This document shows positions 1-7,061 of a DNA stretch of 7,681 nucleotides, one piece after another. Numbering within the stretch: the first letter of the stretch is position 1; each line of letters starts with the position of its first letter. The position numbers were made by a program, and so were the translations under genes. The stretch covers positions 1-7,681 of the forward strand of contig JANWID010000335.1 in NCBI GenBank assembly GCA_025450095.1. The letters are read 5' to 3'. The stretch comes from Bacteroidia bacterium (GTDB taxonomy: Bacteria > Bacteroidota > Bacteroidia > AKYH767-A > OLB10). The notes beneath the pieces are model-generated. The model ran no database searches. It had not been told where the DNA came from and saw only the letters and a program-made list of their open reading frames with translations.

Positions 1-1059
1 AAATGACGATTTTAGTTTCTCAAAAAGTAAAATAAAACCGCCACCGCAAATCAATGCTATGAAAGGGAAAGCAACAGCGTCATACCATGGCAGTTTTGTT
101 TTGGCAGTACTGATAACAATCAAAAAGGAAGCAGCACTGATCAATCCGAACAAAATGATATTTCCGGCAGGTTTCCTTCTTCCCCAGACAAGCCCTGTTA
201 CAAGTGAAATTAAAACCACATATTTCCATACACCGAGATGGGATTCGACCAAATTCCTGAAATAATAAAAGCTATCAGCTGCATGTTCTTCGCTCACATT
301 CAGGTAGCGGCCGGTCAGTTCATTTTCAATAACAGCTTTTACATAGCCCGGCGAATAAAATTCCCTGACCATATAAAATCCAACCAACGGTACAACGGCT
401 AAAATTATGGCAATGTAAACCGCCTTTGTTGTAAATAATCTCTTTAATCTACCTGATAATATTGCAAACAATATGAACCCTGGAACTATGATCAATGCTG
501 CAATTCCCTTGGTTAATACACCACCGAGCAGGCATAGAGCAGTTAAATAAACCAGCTTGCTATTATTCTCATTGTTACTTATCCAAAAATAAAAAGTACA
601 ACCTGCAAGAAAAACCCACATGGTAAGCATGGAATCAAAATCTCCGTTTCGTGCAACATGATAATCAATGAAACCTGGAAATGTTGCAAGAGCTACCGAA
701 CCAATACATGACATGATATTGCTTTCAGAAACTTTGTACAATGTAATGAATACAACAATCATAGAGATTAAAGCCGCAAAAGCACTTGGTAGTCTTACAG
801 CAAGTTCATTCACGCCAATAATTTTCATGAAAAACGCAATGTTCCAGGTTAAAAAGGGGGGCTTGGTATTCCACAAATCAGGTTCACCTTCATACATCAC
901 TACTAATGGATTTCCGGATTTAACCATTTCCATTGCATTGATTGCATTTCTTGATTCATCCCACATGCGCACACTGAGTGAATCGAGATTTCTGAAAACA
1001 ACTGAGCTACATGCAATCAGTACAACAAACAAAAAAATTTTATGCTGATTTTTAATCAT
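1..1059 (-). CDS. ArnT/PMT-like membrane glycosyltransferase, C-terminus beyond left edge
   Basis: This is an open frame of 353 codons from an ATG at 1059-1057 to the window edge with no stop, so the C-terminus is missing; an in-frame TAA lies just upstream of the ATG. It resembles GT39/GT83 (PMT, ArnT) enzymes, which transfer a sugar from a polyprenyl-phosphate donor at the periplasmic face of the inner membrane. Visible signatures are W-D-E-S at about residues 33-36 (the first-loop acidic motif), TKPPFLTW at 65-72, R-N-G-D-F-D at 137-142 (second acidic motif), L-T-K-G at 182-185, and T-K-L-P-W-Y at 321-326, typical of the ArnT-like branch. About nine hydrophobic segments are visible, the first at residues 8-22. 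It starts 43 bases after the SxtJ-like gene, on the same strand, and is probably the fourth gene of the carbamoyltransferase operon. The family is secure; donor and acceptor cannot be told. It could act on a glycan, lipid A or a protein. Confidence 0.88.
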   Translation of the reverse strand, partial: MIKNQHKIFLFVVLIACSSVVFRNLDSLSVRMWDESRNAINAMEMVKSGNPLVVMYEGEPDLWNTKPPFLTWNIAFFMKIIGVNELAVRLPSAFAALISMIVVFITLYKVSESNIMSCIGSVALATFPGFIDYHVARNGDFDSMLTMWVFLAGCTFYFWISNNENNSKLVYLTALCLLGGVLTKGIAALIIVPGFILFAILSGRLKRLFTTKAVYIAIILAVVPLVGFYMVREFYSPGYVKAVIENELTGRYLNVSEEHAADSFYYFRNLVESHLGVWKYVVLISLVTGLVWGRRKPAGNIILFGLISAASFLIVISTAKTKLPWYDAVAFPFIALICGGGFILLFEKLKSSF

Positions 1060-1102
1060 TGATTATGGTATCAATATTCACTCAAGCCAATAGAAATTAT
1101 TT

Positions 1103-1468
1103 CTACCAGGGATCTTCAAGATCTTTAGGTACATATTTGTGATTACGCTCCACGTAATAACTCGCATTGGTTGTTTTTTTCAGTTTCAATCCTGATTTTC
1201 CAGTGAGGCGAAAAAGGACAGCTATTGGATAAAGGATCAGGAAAAAAATCACAGATAAAATAACTTTCGACATTACATATCCCATGGCTTGTGAAAGTTT
1301 CATCCAGCCAAAGGTGATCCATCCGGAAACGGTTTGTGATACAATCGGAATTATCAATAATATCACGCTGATAGTTAACAGGACTTTTAATCCTGATATC
1401 AGGTGAATAACGAGTAAACCCAAAACGATTGCAAGAATCGTTTCCAGGTTTTTTTCTTTTGAATACAT
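1103..1468 (-). CDS. SxtJ-like small integral membrane protein
   Basis: This encodes 121 residues from an ATG at 1468-1466; a TTG directly before it (1471-1469) could add one residue, but the ATG is preferred. Three hydrophobic segments lie at about residues 11-24, 28-45 and 68-86, followed by a basic stretch and a hydrophilic tail ending in D-P-W. Size, segment arrangement, the W-M-K-L-S-Q-A-M-G segment before the third helix and the P-I-A-V-L-F-R-L exit match what I know of the SxtJ family, named after a saxitoxin-cluster gene next to an O-carbamoyltransferase. The biochemical role of this family is not known. The gene lies 6 bases downstream of the DUF5989 gene and in the same operon as a carbamoyltransferase, exactly the expected context. 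It may anchor or position the soluble carbamoyltransferase at the membrane, but that is only inference. Confidence 0.8.
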   Translation of the reverse strand: MYSKEKNLETILAIVLGLLVIHLISGLKVLLTISVILLIIPIVSQTVSGWITFGWMKLSQAMGYVMSKVILSVIFFLILYPIAVLFRLTGKSGLKLKKTTNASYYVERNHKYVPKDLEDPW

Positions 1469-1474
1469 CAAGAA

Positions 1475-1624
1475 TTAAAATAAGGTGTAAATAAACGGAG
1501 CCAGAGCGCTTCCTCCTCCTATCACAATTAAAATACCCAACAACAATAATACTACAATTACCGGAGCAAGCCAGAATTTTTTTCTTGCACCCAGGAATTT
1601 AAAAATATCTTTTAAGAAATCCAT
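1475..1624 (-). CDS. DUF5989 small membrane protein (49 aa)
   Basis: This short gene encodes 49 residues from an ATG at 1624-1622 to a TAA at 1477-1475. Its N-terminus is amphipathic and basic (M-D-F-L-K-D-I-F-K-F-L), then A-R-K-K-F-W, a single hydrophobic helix at about residues 18-36, a glycine turn, and the terminal S-A-L-A-P-F-I-Y-T-L-F. The pattern R-K-K-F-W-L...P, a V/I/L-rich helix and a C-terminal SALAPFIYTLF is characteristic of DUF5989, a family of about 50 residues that recurs beside NodU/CmcH carbamoyltransferases and SxtJ-like proteins. No function is known. It sits 21 bases after the carbamoyltransferase stop and 6 bases before the SxtJ-like ATG, so tight co-translation is likely. 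The gene is easily missed because of its length. The C-terminal motif is far too specific for a chance frame. Confidence 0.87.
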   Translation of the reverse strand: MDFLKDIFKFLGARKKFWLAPVIVVLLLLGILIVIGGGSALAPFIYTLF

Positions 1625-1645
1625 TTCTGATCTGTTTAATTTTAT

Positions 1646-3508
1646 TTAATCAAGTGTAAATTCAGTTTTCCAATTATCCTTTTCTTTCCATTCAGGTTGT
1701 TCAGTTTTGGTAAAAAGAAAATTATTGATCACCAGGTAATCCATTTCCGTTCTCATGAAACAACGATAGGCATCTTCAGGTGTACAAACAATTGGTTCTC
1801 CCCTAACGTTAAAACTGGTATTCACAAGCATTCCAAACCCGGTTTGATCACGAAATTTTTCAAGCAGGTTATGATACCTGGGATTGGTTTCTTTATGAAC
1901 TGATTGGATTCGTGCTGAGAAATCAAGGTGAGTGATAGCCTGCACATCTGAACGGGGAACATAAAGCCTGTCCATCAGAGGCATTTCATAATAGTTTGAA
2001 GGTACTGGCTTACGTCGGTTTTCACGAACATCAGCAACCAATAACATGTATGGAGAAACATCATCAAGTTCAAAATACTTTGATGATTCTTCAGCAAGCA
2101 CTGAAGGTGCGAAGGGCCTGAAACTCTCCCTGTATTTGATTTTCAGATTAAGTTTCTTTTGCATTTCAGGATTACGAGGATCACCCAAAATACTTCTTCC
2201 ACCTAAAGAACGTGGTCCAAATTCCATTCGACCCTGGAACCAGCCTACTACATTGCCTTTGGAAATTATTTCAGCAACCTTCCCCGAAAGGACATTAAAA
2301 TCATCAAAATAATGTACCGGGGCCTGATATTTACGAGCCATCTGCTCCACATCCAGATCAGGATAGATTGGACCCAGGTAGGAGCCTTTCATTTCGTCCA
2401 TTGCACCCGATGGCTTTCGTTCCTTATCGGCATAAATGTGCCAGACTGCCAAGGCAGCACCAAGTGCTCCACCTGCATCGCCTGCTGCAGGCTGAATAAA
2501 TACATTTTTAAAGATATTTTGCCGTAACAGCTTGCCATTTGCGACACAATTCAAGGCAACTCCACCTGCCATACACAGATTGTCGGAACCAGTCAAGCGT
2601 TTGGCTTCCTCGGCCATTTTAAAAACAACTTCCTCTGTTACCAACTGAATGGCAAAACCCAGGTCACAATGTTGTTGTTCAAGTTGTGACTCCGATTCAC
2701 GACGGGAGAAACCGAACAATGTTTTCCACTTATCGTCTTTTACCATCCTTAAACCGGTGGCATATGAGAAATAATCCTGGTTTAACCAGATTGAACCGTC
2801 GGCTTTAATTTCTACAAGCTGATCTTTAATAAGAGAAACGAATCGCTTCACATTTTCAGATTTGGGATTCCCGTAAGGAGCCAAACCCATCAATTTGTAT
2901 TCTCCTGAATTTACTTTGAACCCAAGAAAATAAGTAAATGCAGAATAAAGCAGACCAAGTGAATGTGGAAAATCGAGTTCTTTCAGAATTGTGATATTGT
3001 TTCCTTTACCATGACAAATTGAAGCTGTCGCCCACTCTCCTACACCATCAATTGTCAAAATTGCAGATTCTTCATAAGGAGAAGGAAAAAAGGCACTGGC
3101 AGCATGAGAAAGGTGATGCTCAGGAAAAAGCAACTTTAATTTTCCTTTGTCATATGATTCTATTTTTTCAAGCTCTTCCTTAATGACCTTTTTGAGGAAC
3201 ATTTTTTCACGCAACCAAACAGGCATTGACATCATGAATGACTGAATTCCCTTTGGAGCAAAACCATAATATGTTTCCAACAATCTTTCAAACTTCAGCA
3301 AGGGCTTATCATAAAACACCACTGCATCCAATTGATCGATGGTCAAACCGCTGTATTTAAGACAAAATTTCACCGCCTCTGTTGGAAAGCCCGGATCGTG
3401 CTTTTTCCTGGTAAAACGCTCTTCCTGGGCGGCAGCAATGATTTCACCATTTTGTATGATGGCTGCGGCGGAATCGTGGTAAAAGGCTGAAATGCCTAGG
3501 ATGTACAT
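1646..3508 (-). CDS. NodU/CmcH-family O-carbamoyltransferase
   Basis: At 620 residues, this is full length for the two-domain family (CmcH, NodU, TobZ, SxtI). Such enzymes use carbamoyl phosphate and ATP to make carbamoyl-adenylate, then carbamoylate a hydroxyl group, often on a sugar. The N-terminal Kae1-like domain (about 1-360) shows GISAFYHDSAA at 5-15, HHLSHAASAF at 131-140 with the metal-binding H131-x3-H135, DGVGE from D154 (19 residues on, the same spacing as in TobZ), GGVALNCVANG at 315-325 and GDAGGALGAA at 343-352. The C-terminal YrdC-like domain (about 365-600) shows GRMEFGPRSLGGRSILGDPR at 426-445, RESFRPFAPSVL at 460-471 and NTSFNVRGEP at 563-572. All expected catalytic blocks look intact. 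The ATG at 3508 is the first possible start, because an in-frame TAA lies two codons upstream. It is the first gene of an operon with DUF5989, SxtJ-like and glycosyltransferase genes. A glycan precursor is the likeliest substrate, inferred from context only. Confidence 0.94.
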   Translation of the reverse strand: MYILGISAFYHDSAAAIIQNGEIIAAAQEERFTRKKHDPGFPTEAVKFCLKYSGLTIDQLDAVVFYDKPLLKFERLLETYYGFAPKGIQSFMMSMPVWLREKMFLKKVIKEELEKIESYDKGKLKLLFPEHHLSHAASAFFPSPYEESAILTIDGVGEWATASICHGKGNNITILKELDFPHSLGLLYSAFTYFLGFKVNSGEYKLMGLAPYGNPKSENVKRFVSLIKDQLVEIKADGSIWLNQDYFSYATGLRMVKDDKWKTLFGFSRRESESQLEQQHCDLGFAIQLVTEEVVFKMAEEAKRLTGSDNLCMAGGVALNCVANGKLLRQNIFKNVFIQPAAGDAGGALGAALAVWHIYADKERKPSGAMDEMKGSYLGPIYPDLDVEQMARKYQAPVHYFDDFNVLSGKVAEIISKGNVVGWFQGRMEFGPRSLGGRSILGDPRNPEMQKKLNLKIKYRESFRPFAPSVLAEESSKYFELDDVSPYMLLVADVRENRRKPVPSNYYEMPLMDRLYVPRSDVQAITHLDFSARIQSVHKETNPRYHNLLEKFRDQTGFGMLVNTSFNVRGEPIVCTPEDAYRCFMRTEMDYLVINNFLFTKTEQPEWKEKDNWKTEFTLD

Positions 3509-3533
3509 AATTTATCAGTGATTTTTAAGGAGG

Positions 3534-3541
3534 CAAATTTA
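3534..3541 (-). promoter_or_regulatory. Candidate Bacteroidota -7 element for the carbamoyltransferase operon
   Basis: Read on the minus strand, the sequence is TAAATTTG, an exact match to the TAnnTTTG -7 consensus of Bacteroidota primary sigma-factor promoters. The matching -33 region, about 17-21 bases upstream, is only a T-run (TTTTT) and not a clean TTG, so the promoter may be weak or regulated. Its end lies 25 bases before the carbamoyltransferase ATG, which predicts a very short leader of about 20 bases. No Shine-Dalgarno sequence lies between it and the start codon, as is usual in this phylum. Position and match make it credible, but it is a short AT-rich motif. Confidence 0.45.
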
Positions 3542-3741
3542 GGAAAGAAAAACATCTAAAAATGAAAAATCCAATAAATAAATTCCTCACAATATATTGA
3601 TTTAAAATCACTTATACATTCAAATTTCTTTAAAAATCGAAACACAACCTGCCGGTTATTGTATTGAAACAAATTTCTCTTTGATAATCCGCATGAAATA
3701 TTGAATTTTACCCCTGCTTTCAATTGTCCTTCAACTGGTTT

Positions 3742-3753
3742 CTGATATATCAG
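3742..3753. repeat. 12-bp perfect palindrome, possible operator
   Basis: CTGATATATCAG is a perfect 12-base palindrome, the longest exact one I found in the divergent region. It is flanked by an overlapping alternative pairing of TTTCTG (3739-3744) with CAGAAA (3754-3759). It lies about 146 bases upstream of the acyltransferase ATG and about 234 from the carbamoyltransferase ATG. Such symmetry fits a dimeric regulator site, but AT-rich DNA produces such palindromes by chance and no regulator gene is in view. Confidence 0.2.
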
Positions 3754-3899
3754 CAGAAATTTTCAAAAGTCGGAAACTCTCACTGTTACTCAAACCGAAA
3801 CATTGTGGAATCCTGAACATTTGGATGCTTAGGTGTGAAAGGCGCAATTCTAACATATTTAGCAGTTCCATACAAAGCATCAAATCAAGCCTGAATTAA

Positions 3900-5324
3900 A
3901 TGGTCTTCAGCAGTATTGTTTTCTTACTTTATTTTTTGCCTGTTTTTTTAACCGTTTATTTTCTGGTCGACCGGAAATACAAGAACGGCGTTATCCTGGT
4001 TTCAAGTATTATATTTTATGCCTGGGGAGGTCCGAAATTTATTTTTGTGATTTTAGGTACAACCATGATCGACTTTTACCTGGTCAGATGGATGTACTAT
4101 GCTAAAAAACAGATTTACAGGAAAATTTTTCTGCTTGCATCACTTTCAATCAATGTGGGTTTGCTTTTCTATTTCAAATATGCAAACTTTTTTATTGAAA
4201 ACATCAACCAGGTATTGTCGGCTGCAGAGTACAGGGAGCTTGCATGGTTGAATGTGGTACTTCCTATCGGAATATCTTTTTATACGTTCGAAACTATCAC
4301 CTATGTAGTTGATGTTTACAGAAGGGTACATGCACCACTTCATAAATTCTGGGATTACCAATTGTACATCATCTTTTTTTCAAAGCTAATTGCCGGTCCG
4401 ATTGTCAGGTATCATGAAATCGCCGATCAAATTTCAGACAGATTCAGCAATGAAAACAACGAAAACAGGTTAACCGGATTTTACCGTTTTGTTTTAGGCT
4501 TATCAAAAAAAGTCTTGCTTGCAAACCCACTTGGATTATATGCCGACCAGGTCATGAATCCAAACTTTACACAAATAGATTCACCCATAGCCTGGTTAGG
4601 AATCCTTGCTTATGCATTGCAGATTTATTTTGATTTTTCAGGGTATTCAGACATGGCAATTGGAATTGCAAAAATGGTTGGCTTTGTATTTCCTGAAAAT
4701 TTCAACAATCCCTACATTTCACAAAGCATCACTGAATTTTGGCGCAGGTGGCATATCACTTTGGGAAAATGGATGAAGAATTATCTCTATATCCCCTTAG
4801 GAGGCAACAGGGTTCACAGTAAGCGCAGAGTATATTTCAACTTATGGATCGTCTTCCTCGCTTCCGGATTCTGGCATGGAGCTTCCTGGAATTTTATCAT
4901 CTGGGGTGCATTTCACGGATGTTTCCTGGTGATGGAAAGAGCATTTTTAAACACAATTTATGCCCGGCTGAACATCTATATCAGGATTCTGATTAATTTC
5001 ATAATAGTAATGGTAGGATGGGTATTTTTCAGACTTGAATCACTGGATGAAGCATTAAATTATTTAAGGCTGATGTTTAATTTTAGCTTTTTGAATATGC
5101 CGACACCAGGATATCAAGTGTTTATTACGATGGCCTTTGCATTATTCTTTGCATTTTTTGCAATATTACCATATGGTCAGTCTATCCAGGATAAGGTATA
5201 TTTCAAGGTTTTCAGTACCAGGTTACATTGTGTATTTTTACCTGTTACAATTTTATTATTTGTTGTTTGTGTAGCCATGATATCCGGCTCAGGTTTTAAT
5301 CCATTTATTTATTTCAGATTCTGA
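3900..5324 (+). CDS. MBOAT-family O-acyltransferase (AlgI/DltB-like)
   Basis: At 474 residues this is a polytopic inner-membrane enzyme of the MBOAT family, which passes an acyl group, usually acetyl, across the membrane for O-acylation of an exported polysaccharide. The N-terminus M-V-F-S-S-I-V-F-L-L-Y-F-L-P is the classic opening of AlgI-type members. Further blocks are GISFYTFETITYVVDVYR at 124-141, KLIAGPIVRYHEI at 162-174, QIYFDFSGYSDMAIG at 241-255, FWRRWHITLGKWMKNYLYIP at 280-299 with H285, and SGFWHGASWNFIIWGAFHG at 322-340 with H326. H285 and H326 correspond to the two conserved histidines of AlgI/DltB. An in-frame TAA directly before the ATG fixes the start. The last base of its TGA is the first base of the next ATG, so it is translationally coupled to the AlgJ-like gene, its usual partner. 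The acceptor glycan is unknown. Confidence 0.94.
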   Translation: MVFSSIVFLLYFLPVFLTVYFLVDRKYKNGVILVSSIIFYAWGGPKFIFVILGTTMIDFYLVRWMYYAKKQIYRKIFLLASLSINVGLLFYFKYANFFIENINQVLSAAEYRELAWLNVVLPIGISFYTFETITYVVDVYRRVHAPLHKFWDYQLYIIFFSKLIAGPIVRYHEIADQISDRFSNENNENRLTGFYRFVLGLSKKVLLANPLGLYADQVMNPNFTQIDSPIAWLGILAYALQIYFDFSGYSDMAIGIAKMVGFVFPENFNNPYISQSITEFWRRWHITLGKWMKNYLYIPLGGNRVHSKRRVYFNLWIVFLASGFWHGASWNFIIWGAFHGCFLVMERAFLNTIYARLNIYIRILINFIIVMVGWVFFRLESLDEALNYLRLMFNFSFLNMPTPGYQVFITMAFALFFAFFAILPYGQSIQDKVYFKVFSTRLHCVFLPVTILLFVVCVAMISGSGFNPFIYFRF

Positions 5325-6454
5325 TGAAAGATAAACCTGGAATCAAACGATTTTTAATTGGAGCTGTTTTCATTTTATTATGGAGCAGTTGGATACAGAG
5401 CACCTTCAAATTTGTAAAAGAAAAACATTTACACGGAGATGTGAAGGAAGTAGCAGATGTTACATTTGACTTTCCACTATGGTTCTCAGGGGAATTCCAG
5501 GAAAAAAAGGAAGATTTTCTGAATAACAATTTTGGATTCCGAAATACTTGCATCAGAATTAATAATCAGATTGATTTCAGTTTGTTTAACAAAATAAATG
5601 CTAAAGAAATCGTTGTGGGAAAGGAAAACACTTTGTATGAAGTTTCCTATATCAATAACTACCTTGGAAAGGATTTTAAAGGAGATCAAATGCACCTGGA
5701 GCGGCTGCAAAAACTCCAAAGCCTTTCTGATACTTTAAGCAAACTTAATAAAACTCTTTTAGTAGTAATTGCTCCGGGTAAAGGCAGTTTTTTCAGCGAG
5801 TTTATTCCGGATGAATTAAATACTGGTAAGTCGAGGAACAATTATGAATCCTTTATTGAACAAAGCAAGAATTTTCCAAACTTAAACCTGATAGATTTCA
5901 GCGCATTATTCAATCGAATTAAAACTAAAACACCATATCACTTATTTCCAAAATTCGGGATCCATTGGGCTCCATATGGTGTTGAGATTTGTGCTGATTC
6001 CATTCTCAACACAATTGAAACCAAACGATCAATAAAATTAAGAAGACTTAAAATGTCTTCCATAGAATTAAAGGAAGCAGAAGGTGTTGATTTTGATATT
6101 GGTGATGGAATGAACCTATTATTCAGACCGGGCACTGATATACTTGAATATCCGGTTCATGAATACTTACGTCCTGAAGGATTTGTGAGACCAAAAATCA
6201 CAGTCATAAGTGATAGTTTCTATTGGAATTTGTATGAGAGATTCAAATATTCATTTGAGGAGAATACCTTCTGGTATTACTACAGGGATCTCAAATATAT
6301 TAACCAGGGAAATGCGCCCACACCCACAGCTGATGAAATTAGAAACCAGGTTGCCAATTCTGATATTATCATGATACTGACAAATGAATCTCAGACTAAA
6401 GACCTGGGCTGGGGCTTTGTGGAATCCTGTTACCAGGTATTTTTCAATAAATAA
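5324..6454 (+). CDS. AlgJ/AlgX-like SGNH acyltransferase partner of the MBOAT
   Basis: This encodes 376 residues. One N-terminal hydrophobic segment (about 9-25) acts as a membrane anchor or signal, and the rest should be periplasmic. Family members accept the acyl group exported by the MBOAT and place it on the polysaccharide. Visible blocks are N-N-N-F-G-F-R-N at 67-74, K-E-I-V-V-G-K at 94-100 (the start of the SGNH fold), V-V-I-A-P-G-K-G at 147-154, F-P-K-F-G-I-H-W-A-P-Y-G at 208-219, and V-I-S-D-S-F-Y-W at 294-301. S298 is the probable nucleophile and H214 the probable catalytic histidine. In AlgX/AlgJ the histidine motif is D-x-H-W; here the Asp position is G212, so the triad acid must come from elsewhere or is absent. 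D-I-G-D-G-M-N-L-L at 258-266 is a block I associate with Bacteroidota members. The 1-base overlap with the MBOAT gene supports the functional pairing. Esterase activity cannot be excluded. Confidence 0.85.
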   Translation: MKDKPGIKRFLIGAVFILLWSSWIQSTFKFVKEKHLHGDVKEVADVTFDFPLWFSGEFQEKKEDFLNNNFGFRNTCIRINNQIDFSLFNKINAKEIVVGKENTLYEVSYINNYLGKDFKGDQMHLERLQKLQSLSDTLSKLNKTLLVVIAPGKGSFFSEFIPDELNTGKSRNNYESFIEQSKNFPNLNLIDFSALFNRIKTKTPYHLFPKFGIHWAPYGVEICADSILNTIETKRSIKLRRLKMSSIELKEAEGVDFDIGDGMNLLFRPGTDILEYPVHEYLRPEGFVRPKITVISDSFYWNLYERFKYSFEENTFWYYYRDLKYINQGNAPTPTADEIRNQVANSDIIMILTNESQTKDLGWGFVESCYQVFFNK

Positions 6455-6484
6455 TTTGAAACCCGGAAATTTTTGAATCAATTC

Positions 6485-7024
6485 TTATTTGACAAATTCA
6501 ATTGAAAAATCATCTATAAGAACAGCTTTTTCACCTGTATTCCACAAGTAACTGGTAAAGGATACTTCAGGATATAAATTTTGAGGGAAATCAAATTGTT
6601 GAGTCACAAAAATCCATTTATCTCCCTGGGTAATTTCCTTGCTCAAATCGAGCCCAAACCAGGCAATATTGGTAGTGCCTTCATCAAATGTAGCTACGAT
6701 AGTACTGGAAGGTCTGGAGTTTTGACTCTTAACCCAGGCTGAAATAATAAATTTATTTGGTTTCATAGTTGCCAGTTCATCTCCGCCAAGCTTTAGACCC
6801 ATTCCAAAATTAGATGTGGCATCAGTTCTGGAACAGTACTTACCTGAATGGGAATCACCTTTGAACAAAGAGGCATTATTGAAGCCCCAATCCACATAAT
6901 TATCAAAGTCATTAAAATACATATTGTGCGGACGTACCTGCTCAGTGCTACAGGAGCTGACAAGTATGCACATTAATCCGATAAAATTAAATTTCAATAT
7001 ACTATTGAGGTGACCTTTTTTCAT
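6485..7024 (-). CDS. Lipoprotein with probable carbohydrate-binding-like beta-sandwich domain
   Basis: This encodes 179 residues with a lipoprotein signal: basic start M-K-K, hydrophobic core, lipobox L-V-S-S-C with lipidated Cys25, then S-T-E-Q. The mature part is a single small domain rich in alternating beta-strand patterns. F-N-D-F-D-N at 37-42, H-S-G-K-Y at 59-63, F-I-I-S-A-W-V-K at 92-99 and the terminal I-D-D-F-S-I-E-F at 170-177 follow the layout of CBM4/9-type jelly-roll domains, which often bind glycans. No catalytic motif is visible. It converges on the AlgJ-like gene with only 30 bases between stops, and is 37 bases downstream of the SGNH hydrolase gene on the same strand, so those two probably form an operon. 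An in-frame TAA three codons before the ATG supports the start. The ligand is unknown and the domain assignment is by pattern only. Confidence 0.72.
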   Translation of the reverse strand: MKKGHLNSILKFNFIGLMCILVSSCSTEQVRPHNMYFNDFDNYVDWGFNNASLFKGDSHSGKYCSRTDATSNFGMGLKLGGDELATMKPNKFIISAWVKSQNSRPSSTIVATFDEGTTNIAWFGLDLSKEITQGDKWIFVTQQFDFPQNLYPEVSFTSYLWNTGEKAVLIDDFSIEFVK

Positions 7025-7061
7025 TTGTGTTTAGTGTTAAAACGGTAAGAATTTAATTGTA

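Larger units (their letters stand above)
3509..3899. other. Divergent intergenic region without a gene
   Basis: These 391 bases separate the minus-strand carbamoyltransferase operon from the plus-strand acyltransferase operon. I find no convincing coding frame and no tRNA or riboswitch. The left part carries the TAAATTTG element of the leftward operon. For the rightward operon I see no exact TAnnTTTG; the closest is AACATTTG at 3816-3823, without a good -33 partner. Short inverted repeats lie at 3590-3599, 3598-3610 and 3742-3753. The pair GATGCTT (3824-3830) and AAGCATC (3875-3881) is complementary with a 44-base loop. The region is long for a Bacteroidota intergenic gap and probably holds the control sites of both operons. 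Confidence 0.6.

Noticed and set aside
668..1048. 126-codon plus-strand open frame
   Set aside because: It lies wholly antisense to the glycosyltransferase gene, whose motifs are clear. The plus-strand product has no recognisable domain and looks like a mirror frame.
3659..3688. Sigma70-like promoter TTGTAT, 17 bases, TGATAA upstream of the acyltransferase operon
   Set aside because: The spacing is good, but Bacteroidota primary sigma factors use TTG/TAnnTTTG elements. In AT-rich DNA such a match is expected by chance, and it would leave a leader of about 200 bases.
4146..4361. 71-codon minus-strand frame inside the MBOAT gene, and similar frames at 5314-5553, 5486-5719, 5938-6135 and 6251-6481
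   Set aside because: They are antisense shadows of strongly supported genes, with no start context or domain signature of their own.
6455..6520. Possible bidirectional terminator between the convergent genes
   Set aside because: ATTTTTGAAT and ATTGAAAAAT can pair with one mismatch, but the stem is almost all A/T with a loop of over 20 bases, and one arm lies in the lipoprotein coding sequence. It is too weak to call.
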